6,369 nucleotides of DNA from Firm-04 sp045596625 (GTDB lineage Bacteria > Bacillota > Clostridia > Oscillospirales > Ruminococcaceae). The DNA is taken from assembly GCA_045596625.1 (NCBI GenBank), contig JAZOCU010000085.1, positions 1 to 6,369 of the forward strand. The letters run 5' to 3'. Each line of letters starts with the position of its first letter. Within the stretch, counting starts at the first letter, position 1. Of this stretch, positions 1-4,795 are shown in pieces. The position numbers and the translations under genes are program-made. The notes under the pieces are model-generated. The model was given only the letters and a program-made list of their open reading frames with translations. It was not told the DNA's origin and searched no databases.

Positions 1-446
1 ACCTCGATAAAGTGATTGCCGCCACCCAAAGTGCCGATAGATCGCATGACCACATCATGGCGCAGGGTGGGATAACAATACAGACCTTCCAAAGGAACCT
101 GCTTGATCGCAGGATTGGATCTGGGATAGATCGCCGCCCCCGAAGGAATCAAGGTTCTGATCACATTGTCCAGTTTGGCAAAATCAATTTCGGTCTCCTT
201 CAGTTTATACACCTGCATCCCGCAACCGATATCGCTACCTACATACGCAGGATTTACTTTGTCCCCTACGGTCATAGACGTACCCACAGTACAGCCTGCT
301 GAAGCGTGCATATCGGGCATCATGCGAATCACACTGCCCTGCAGCTCTTCCACATTGCACATTTTTAGTACCTGTGCATACGATTCACTGTCTACGTTAA
401 TCGCATAAATCGTTGCTTTATTGTATTTTCCAATTACATCGTACAT
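1..446 (-). CDS. rtcB: RtcB-type RNA ligase, N-terminal 148 codons (3' end outside window)
   Basis: RtcB ligases join RNA ends carrying 2',3'-cyclic phosphate or 3'-phosphate to 5'-OH ends, using GTP and Mn2+, in tRNA splicing or repair of cleaved RNA. I translated the minus strand from the ATG at 446 and found family landmarks in order: MPDMHASAG at residues 43-51, the metal-binding signature VGSDIGCGM at 69-77 (Asp72 and Cys75 are the expected ligands), and GTLGGGNHFIE at 138-148, whose His145 is a further ligand. The opening residues (MYDVIGKYNKATIYA) resemble the start of short bacterial RtcB proteins, which supports this start. An AAGGAG site lies 8 bases upstream, at 455-460. The frame is open to the window edge, so the C-terminal half with the guanylylated histidine cannot be checked. 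It follows ecsC by 71 bases with no terminator visible, so the two are probably cotranscribed. The family call is firm; the physiological substrate is unknown. Confidence 0.95.
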   Translation of the reverse strand, partial: MYDVIGKYNKATIYAINVDSESYAQVLKMCNVEELQGSVIRMMPDMHASAGCTVGTSMTVGDKVNPAYVGSDIGCGMQVYKLKETEIDFAKLDNVIRTLIPSGAAIYPRSNPAIKQVPLEGLYCYPTLRHDVVMRSIGTLGGGNHFIE

Positions 447-517
447 ATAAATCTCTCCTTTCAAGTTTAGTTTTCGTACCGCCTCGCAATCATAAATGAA
501 TGGGGAAGCCGAACCGG

Positions 518-1309
518 TCAAGATTCCAAAGCGAATAAATATCGCTTATAATACTTCAGTTTAATATATCGATTGATCTTATGATAATACACGGGATTGC
601 CCAATCCCCCCAAAATACCGATCACCGGTATTCCCTGTACAAATTTCAGCATCAGCATATCCACTGCAAAACAATTCGCCGTCCTTCGGATTTGCACCTT
701 GAATTCTTCATCCGAGGGCTCGTATTGGACCATCAGCAGTCTATCTACTTTGTCATTCAATTGCACCCAAGCTTCTTTACGGGACAATGATGCTTCCATC
801 ATACATAAAATCAAAAATTGTTCGGATCGCTTGTTATAGTCGCCGCCGTATTGAGCCACCGTCTCATACGCCCCACGGAAAAGATAAGAGAGGAACATCA
901 CAATATCCGGCATTCCTACTCCCAGCGCGCCAAGACCTACACCTTCTAAAGTAGTCACCGCAGAGTTGATCAGATCGGATTTGTTGGCAATTTTTCGCAT
1001 TCGTTTCAATTCCTGTCTGGAACCTTTGAGTTTTATTGCATAATCCCGAATCCGGTGGTTCTGATTCATCTCCTCGCTGTTCAATGTTTTATTGATAATT
1101 GGCGTTCCTTTTTGCAGAATCAGCGTAAACGCCTTACAAAATGCAGATAATAGTCCATCGTATACCTTTTCCGGAACCTTTTCGGAAAGTAGCGCCTTCC
1201 ATTTGGCAGATTCTTTCGATGCTTGATTTCGTAGCAGTGTTTCTTGCCTATTGATATATCGTAATTCTTTGTCTCGGGCAATTTTCAGTTTCTCAGAAGC
1301 TTTTAACAT
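518..1309 (-). CDS. EcsC family protein
   Basis: This 263-residue protein matches the EcsC family, named for the third gene of the Bacillus ecsABC operon; its biochemical role is unknown. Recognisable parts are a charged, lysine-rich helical N-terminus (about 1-110), then a small-residue-rich amphipathic region starting LEGVGLGALGVGMPDIVMFL (121-140) and continuing to the YGGDY turn at 154-158. At the C-terminus GIPVIGILGGLGNPVYYHKI (226-245) runs into a basic, aromatic tail. Both glycine-rich hydrophobic stretches are typical of the family and suggest peripheral or partial membrane association rather than classical membrane spans; no signal peptide is visible. The ATG at 1309 follows a GGAGAGG site by about 6 bases. 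It is the first gene of a second transcription unit, behind its own promoter, and is followed by rtcB. Family assignment is from motif recognition; function is open. Confidence 0.85.
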   Translation of the reverse strand: MLKASEKLKIARDKELRYINRQETLLRNQASKESAKWKALLSEKVPEKVYDGLLSAFCKAFTLILQKGTPIINKTLNSEEMNQNHRIRDYAIKLKGSRQELKRMRKIANKSDLINSAVTTLEGVGLGALGVGMPDIVMFLSYLFRGAYETVAQYGGDYNKRSEQFLILCMMEASLSRKEAWVQLNDKVDRLLMVQYEPSDEEFKVQIRRTANCFAVDMLMLKFVQGIPVIGILGGLGNPVYYHKINRYIKLKYYKRYLFALES

Positions 1310-1341
1310 GATATCCTCTCCACGCCGGTATTTTCAATCAC

Positions 1342-1356
1342 GACGCTTCGAGCGTC
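1342..1356. repeat. 6-bp inverted repeat in the ecsC leader
   Basis: On the minus strand GACGCT and AGCGTC flank a 3-base CGA centre. The repeat sits between the predicted transcription start (near 1375) and the ecsC ribosome binding site. It could be a small leader hairpin or a repressor operator. It is short enough to be chance, and no matching second copy was seen in the window. Confidence 0.4.
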
Positions 1357-1381
1357 ATCAAACAGGTGATTTACTACCAAC

Positions 1382-1409
1382 ATTATATCATGTTTTCAGA
1401 AATGCCCAA
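1382..1409 (-). promoter_or_regulatory. Sigma-A type promoter for ecsC-rtcB
   Basis: The minus strand carries a perfect TATAAT (1382-1387) with an upstream TG at extended -10 spacing (TGA then TATAAT, 1388-1390). The -35 candidate TTGGGC (1404-1409) is 16 bases upstream and matches only the TTG of the consensus; an extended -10 commonly compensates for a weak -35. The start of transcription would be near 1375, giving a leader of about 65 bases before the ecsC ATG at 1309. It lies just beyond the terminator of the upstream unit, as expected for an independent promoter. Confidence 0.75.
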
Positions 1410-1423
1410 TGCTTACAAAACAT

Positions 1424-1474
1424 AGAAATAAAACCAATTCTTCCAAAGCACACCAAGTCCCTTGGAAGAATTGG
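1424..1474 (-). terminator. Intrinsic terminator after the Hsp70-like/AAA+ unit
   Basis: Perfect 13-base arms at 1462-1474 and 1434-1446 (CCAATTCTTCCAA and TTGGAAGAATTGG on the minus strand) enclose a 15-base loop. The minus strand then reads TTTTATTTCT (1424-1433). The stem is AT-rich and the T tract is interrupted by one A, so efficiency may be moderate. An alternative 5-bp pairing exists within the right part (CCAAG/CTTGG). It begins 11 bases past the stop of the last small frame. Confidence 0.75.
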
Positions 1475-1485
1475 GCGATAGCGTA

Positions 1486-1587
1486 TTATTCCGTAATATC
1501 TTCTTTGTTCTCCGGAATTTCTTTTTGCTCAGCAGCAATCTTTTTGATCAGATCAGAAACATAATCGTCGGTAGGGTCTATTTTCAT
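1486..1587 (-). CDS. Small acidic protein, 33 residues, unknown
   Basis: I do not recognise this frame. It starts at ATG 1587, whose first bases overlap the TGA of the preceding 21-codon frame as ATGA, and ends with TAA at 1486. The product (starting MKIDPTDDYVSDLIKKIAAE) is charged, with a likely amphipathic helix over residues 8-22 and an acidic tail. A weak AGGA lies about 11 bases upstream, so translation may depend on coupling. It is the last frame before the terminator. It shares the reading frame of the 51-codon frame upstream, and both are separated by the 21-codon frame in another phase, so this could instead be the tail of one disrupted gene. Existence as a separate protein is uncertain. 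Confidence 0.5.
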   Translation of the reverse strand: MKIDPTDDYVSDLIKKIAAEQKEIPENKEDITE

Positions 1588-1649
1588 ATGCGAACGATCC
1601 TGTATACTGCACTAATGGCCGCACCAATCAATACTTCAATGAACGGCAT
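1584..1649 (-). CDS. Hydrophobic micropeptide, 21 residues, unknown
   Basis: This frame begins at ATG 1649 inside the end of the 51-codon frame (14-base overlap) and stops at TGA 1584, sharing ATGA with the next frame. The ATG is preceded by a good AAGGGAG site (1657-1663) at 7 bases, the main reason to take so short a frame seriously. The peptide is mostly hydrophobic (MPFIEVLIGAAISAVYRIV and two more residues) with arginines near the C-terminus, like a single short membrane helix with a positive end. No family is recognised. It could be a small membrane subunit acting with the AAA+ or Hsp70-like protein, or the middle of a formerly continuous gene with a charged head and acidic tail. Its location and start signal are seen; the role is inference. 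Confidence 0.5.
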   Translation of the reverse strand: MPFIEVLIGAAISAVYRIVRI

Positions 1650-1791
1650 TTTCTTTCTCCCTTGTAGATTCTTTAGATATTTGGGTCGCAATCTTATGTT
1701 TGGAAAGAAGATGATTCATCTTCTTTTCAATCATAATGATCTTTTCTTTTTCCGTTTTGGAATAAGTCTTCTTATCGTTCAATTTATTCAT
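1636..1791 (-). CDS. Small basic protein, 51 residues, unknown
   Basis: The frame starts at ATG 1791, overlapping the TGA of the AAA+ gene as ATGA, with an AAGGAG site at 1801-1806 placed 9 bases upstream inside the AAA+ coding end. This is strong evidence for a coupled, translated gene. The product (beginning MNKLNDKKTYSKTEKEKIIM) is rich in lysine and glutamate, with no membrane segment, and probably forms one long helix or a coiled coil from about residue 10 to 45. No family is recognised. It ends at TGA 1636, after the 21-codon frame has already begun. A 23-base near-palindrome lies inside it at 1704-1726. Coupling to the ATPase suggests an accessory or adaptor peptide, which is inference. 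Confidence 0.65.
   Translation of the reverse strand: MNKLNDKKTYSKTEKEKIIMIEKKMNHLLSKHKIATQISKESTREKENAVH
1704..1726. repeat. 23-base near-perfect palindrome inside the 51-codon gene
   Basis: Arms AAAGAAGATGA (1704-1714) and TCATCTTCTTT (1716-1726) are exact reverse complements around one central base. As DNA it would suit a dimeric regulator; as RNA it could form about 9 pairs with a 5-base loop. No convincing T tract follows on the minus strand. It encodes part of a lysine-rich helix, so biased composition may contribute, but the symmetry is complete over 22 of 23 bases. Confidence 0.6.
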
Positions 1792-3761
1792 ACCAACATA
1801 CTCCTTACGGCATGCTCTTCTACCAGAGAACCGTATTTTTCTATTAAAGGAACAATTGCCCGGCGAAAAGATTGATCGTATTCAGAAAGAACTTTCTTCC
1901 CCTCCTTGATGGTTACCCTATACGCAGGAAAGCCTTGTTTAGGCGCATCTTCTTCGGGCTTCACTTCTTCCACAACGTAATCCTCGGCTCTGAACAACGG
2001 GCTCCCCGATGCAGGAACAAAATTGCTTCTCAACAGTCGGATGTAGCACATCGCAATACTGTCAAGATTCTCTTTGCTGTCTCCATATACCGATGTGACT
2101 TCCAAAGCCTTCAAGATGCATTTTCTCCATTTAGTCCAACCAATCAGCTCACCGGGAGTATAGCCGGAGGTCCAGATATCTCTTAATGCCATACTGACCA
2201 GTTTTTGGATATCCGCACCTGTAACATAACGTGGTTTTTCAGAATCAGATACAAAACCATTTACCAAACCGACCAGGTTATCGCTCGCAAGGCAATCATC
2301 ATCAAACAGAGCTCTGCCTGCATTTTTTTCTGCAGCTACCATTTGCTTTTTGAAAATAGAAACACATTCCTCTGACGTGGGCATATACAGTGAATACAGA
2401 CAATCAAATCGACCGCTTCTGAAAAATTCTTTCGGTAGCTTTGATATGTCGTTCGCTGTGGCAAAAATAAAGCAAGGCTTTTTACAATTCTGCATCCAAC
2501 CAAGAAGTGTACCGAACATTCGCTTGAAGGGGCCCGAATCATCACTACCCTTTCCTGCGCTGCTGAATCCTTTATCCAGCTCATCAATAAATAACACACA
2601 GGGCGCCATAGCTTCTGCAGTTTTCAGCGCTTTCATCATATTATGCTCAGATTCGCCCACATACTTCCCCATCAACTGACCGATATCCATTTTCAACAAC
2701 GGAATTTTCAAAGTTGCAGCCACGCTATCCACTGCCATGGATTTTCCGCATCCCGGTACACCGCAAAGCAATACACCCTTGGGCGGAACTGCACCGACAT
2801 CGCGCTTCAGGCGGTCGCCTTCTTTAATGCTTTTCTTTTGAACAGAGATCCAGTCTCTGAAGTTTTTCATACCGCCGATCGCTGCTGTATCACCGGTAAT
2901 ATCCTCAACTTGGGAATCCACTCGAACCAATTCCAAAAGACTATTGGTCTTGAGTAGCTGCTCCTTTTGCTTTTGAACTGCATCAACGGCTTGCTTTTCA
3001 TCCTGCAAAATACAACCTTCCTTCGGATGGATAGGGTGCGGAATAATAGACAAGCTACGGATGATCCGTTCTACTTGCAGAAGCGGCAGGCCCATTAATG
3101 CATCGGAAATCGTGTTAATCTTGGAACGCTCTTTTTCTGCATCAAAGACCTGACTATCTATCAGACACTGCACAATTTCCTCATTTTCAGGATACGGCTC
3201 ATCAATAATTTCACAGTAATTCTCATATTTGGGCGGAACCACAGCCGATTCGCCGTACAGCAAAATCACACTGCTGGACAATGCACTGCCGCTTAAGCTC
3301 TCCTGCAAATGACGGTCAATAAAGGCATTCAGGTCGGCGTTATCCCACATAACCAGCGGTTTGGAAGCATCGTACCGATATTGGATCACATAGAGCGACG
3401 GAAAATCATATTTAACCGTCATTTCGGGCATTCCGTAATTTACGCTATCCTTCAATGCAAATGATTGCAACTGATCATGGGAAATGTAGTGAATATTGAA
3501 ATTAATCAGATCTTTATTGGCATCTGTCTTTCGAAACAGTTGCAGATTCTGCTTTTCCGGCAGATATCTTGTGGGGATCACCGTTACCTGATCTACGCCA
3601 TTACTGCAATCCTTGGACAAACGAACAACCAATTTATCACTTTCGATAACCCGTCTCACTAAAGACAGTTCGTTAGTGCGTAATACGATGATGGGTTTTC
3701 CGCTCAAATAGGCTTTTTCACATTGAGCAATAATCTCTTCGATCACAGTTCTTTGTTTCAT
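1788..3761 (-). CDS. Ycf46/SpoVK-like AAA+ ATPase
   Basis: This 657-residue protein is a classical AAA+ ATPase expected to remodel or unfold a partner protein using ATP. Visible elements are Walker A GVPGCGKS (334-341), a pore-loop-like GKYVGES (365-371), Walker B VLFIDELD (389-396), sensor-1 region FATAND (433-438), arginine-finger candidates in FRSGRFD (447-453) and a sensor-2 type TGAD (514-517). The N-terminal 240 residues resemble the Ycf46 type: an opening helix leading to KPIIVLRTNE, a central segment KPLVMWDNADLNAFI, then a strand ending in VILLYGES, PYPENEEI, and a helix ALMGLPLLQVERIIR just before the ATPase core. About 130 residues after the core are unassigned. The ATG at 3761 lies 3 bases after the preceding stop, with GAGGA inside the end of that gene, implying translational coupling. 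All catalytic motifs look intact. The family is secure; the substrate is unknown, with the Hsp70-like and 336-residue proteins the obvious candidate partners. Confidence 0.9.
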   Translation of the reverse strand: MKQRTVIEEIIAQCEKAYLSGKPIIVLRTNELSLVRRVIESDKLVVRLSKDCSNGVDQVTVIPTRYLPEKQNLQLFRKTDANKDLINFNIHYISHDQLQSFALKDSVNYGMPEMTVKYDFPSLYVIQYRYDASKPLVMWDNADLNAFIDRHLQESLSGSALSSSVILLYGESAVVPPKYENYCEIIDEPYPENEEIVQCLIDSQVFDAEKERSKINTISDALMGLPLLQVERIIRSLSIIPHPIHPKEGCILQDEKQAVDAVQKQKEQLLKTNSLLELVRVDSQVEDITGDTAAIGGMKNFRDWISVQKKSIKEGDRLKRDVGAVPPKGVLLCGVPGCGKSMAVDSVAATLKIPLLKMDIGQLMGKYVGESEHNMMKALKTAEAMAPCVLFIDELDKGFSSAGKGSDDSGPFKRMFGTLLGWMQNCKKPCFIFATANDISKLPKEFFRSGRFDCLYSLYMPTSEECVSIFKKQMVAAEKNAGRALFDDDCLASDNLVGLVNGFVSDSEKPRYVTGADIQKLVSMALRDIWTSGYTPGELIGWTKWRKCILKALEVTSVYGDSKENLDSIAMCYIRLLRSNFVPASGSPLFRAEDYVVEEVKPEEDAPKQGFPAYRVTIKEGKKVLSEYDQSFRRAIVPLIEKYGSLVEEHAVRSMLV

Positions 3762-3764
3762 ACA

Positions 3765-4775
3765 TCATTCCTCTGCTAACGCCTGACTGATAGACACATA
3801 ATGCGAACGCAAGTGCATCGGAGTCCCGTCTTTCGTTTTAATGATTCCTTCTGTTGTCAGCAAATAATACTCCGTGTTTTTGCTGATTACTTCTACATAC
3901 CGTGTGGCATAATTGAACAGATAAGCAGGAATTCTATCCAATCGTTTTCCTATGTAGTACAACCTTTGATCCTGTATATACAGATATTCAGCATCACCTA
4001 TACAAGCATAAGAGGAGGCTTCCAAAGGAATGGGAATCGTTCTGTGTTCGTCTTTCACCACTCTTCTTTCGAAATCTCTTCGTAAGAAGCCTCTGCTTGA
4101 TTTCACTCTGTCCGGCAATATACGCACGACGGTATCATTGCAAACATTCACAAAAATGTATTTTCCGGCTTGGATCTCCAGAGCCGTTGCTTGGTCTAAA
4201 TGCAGAGTTGCCGGCAACGAGTATTCACCGGGAACAAAGAGCTTTACAGTACGAATACTGAAGGTTCCGGCGGGCTCGAACTGTGGATCATATTTGCATT
4301 TATAAGTCTTTCCGGAAGTGAGTTCGATTGCACTCTCATCAACGGCAGAGAAAAGAATATCTATATCCTGTTTACCGGCTATGATCGATTCGGGCGACAC
4401 AAAGTGATTCTTTTTTGCCAATATAGTCGCTGCCGTAGCAACGATAAAGGTGCTCCACCAGTTCGCAAGAGAAGCTTTTTTTCCTTGATAGTAGATAAAG
4501 CATTCACTCACAATACTTCTGATATGAGCAGGAATCTCATCGGCAGGAATCTTACAGGATGCCCAAAAGAACTTTTCTGAAGGATAAGGAAATACCTTAT
4601 CCTTCAGAGAGTGGTTGCCTAACAGCGAAATGCAATAATGACTGATCGGGTCAAAATCAAGATGCGACTTCGCAAAGATAAAAAACTCCTCGGCACGATC
4701 GACTATCTCGGAAACATCGAAATGCTCATAATAATCCAGACAATTTTTAATCGGCACGCCGTTTATAGTAAGCAT
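3765..4775 (-). CDS. Unrecognised 336-residue protein between Hsp70-like and AAA+ genes
   Basis: I do not recognise this protein. The first 125 or so residues look helical and rich in aromatics (YYEHFD, FFIFAKSH, NWWSTFIVATAATILA at 105-120); that last stretch is hydrophobic but short for a confident membrane span. From about 150 onward the sequence is strand-rich: repeated alternation such as TFSIRTVKLFVPGEY (171-185), GKYIFVNVCNDTVVRIL (204-220), AEYLYIQDQRLYYIG (262-276) and TEYYLLTTEGIIKTKDG (301-317), consistent with a beta-sandwich or partial propeller; a basic linker (RRDFERRVV, 232-240) splits it. No signal peptide or catalytic motif is evident. The ATG at 4775 is preferred over an upstream in-frame TTG at 4799 because AAGGAGGAG (4782-4790) sits 6 bases before it. 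It starts 20 bases after the Hsp70-like stop and ends 3 bases before the AAA+ start, suggesting an adaptor between the two ATPases (inference). Confidence 0.85.
   Translation of the reverse strand: MLTINGVPIKNCLDYYEHFDVSEIVDRAEEFFIFAKSHLDFDPISHYCISLLGNHSLKDKVFPYPSEKFFWASCKIPADEIPAHIRSIVSECFIYYQGKKASLANWWSTFIVATAATILAKKNHFVSPESIIAGKQDIDILFSAVDESAIELTSGKTYKCKYDPQFEPAGTFSIRTVKLFVPGEYSLPATLHLDQATALEIQAGKYIFVNVCNDTVVRILPDRVKSSRGFLRRDFERRVVKDEHRTIPIPLEASSYACIGDAEYLYIQDQRLYYIGKRLDRIPAYLFNYATRYVEVISKNTEYYLLTTEGIIKTKDGTPMHLRSHYVSISQALAEE
4576..4608 (-). repeat. Intragenic 14-bp hairpin in the 336-residue protein gene
   Basis: Arms of 14 bases (4595-4608 and 4576-4589) are perfectly complementary around a 5-base loop, TATTT on the minus strand. 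The transcript would read TCTGAAGGATAAGG, loop, CCTTATCCTTCAGA, and a further A-T pair follows one G-T wobble. It lies within codons for LKDKVFPYPSE, about 170 bases into the gene. The downstream sequence AAAAGTTCTTTTGG lacks a continuous T tract, so full intrinsic termination is not expected. RNA structure affecting the output of downstream genes is possible. Confidence 0.75.
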
Positions 4776-4781
4776 ATTCTG

Positions 4782-4790
4782 CTCCTCCTT
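4782..4790 (-). promoter_or_regulatory. Ribosome binding site fixing the start of the 336-residue protein
   Basis: AAGGAGGAG on the minus strand is nearly full-length complementary to the 16S anti-Shine-Dalgarno. It is 6 bases before ATG 4775 and lies inside the extra codons that a TTG start at 4799 would add, so the TTG start is very unlikely. Confidence 0.9.
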
Positions 4791-4795
4791 AAAGA

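Noticed and set aside
12..302. Plus-strand frame of 96 codons
   Set aside because: It is antisense to the rtcB coding region, which has unmistakable family motifs.
489..521. Possible separate rtcB promoter (TTGACC and TATGAT on the minus strand)
   Set aside because: The two elements are 21 bases apart, too far for a normal promoter, and there is no extended -10; cotranscription with ecsC is simpler.
1462..1875. Plus-strand frame of 137 codons across the micro-ORF region
   Set aside because: It starts with a TTG inside the terminator stem, has no ribosome binding site, runs antisense into the AAA+ gene, and its phenylalanine-rich product is what the antisense of lysine/glutamate-rich coding gives.
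2323..2329. Run of seven A on the minus strand reading A AAA AAT, a possible slippery site in the AAA+ gene
   Set aside because: The codons GAA AAA AAT fit ordinary protein coding, the -1 frame stops within a few codons, and no strong stimulatory structure or upstream Shine-Dalgarno was evident.
2336..2599. Minus-strand frame of 87 codons
   Set aside because: It lies wholly within the AAA+ ATPase core in a different phase, where the motifs prove the other frame is coding.
3759..3766. Out-of-phase ATG overlapping the stop of the 336-residue protein (TGATG)
   Set aside because: It would open a different phase from the AAA+ protein; the ATG at 3761 gives the full Ycf46-like N-terminus.
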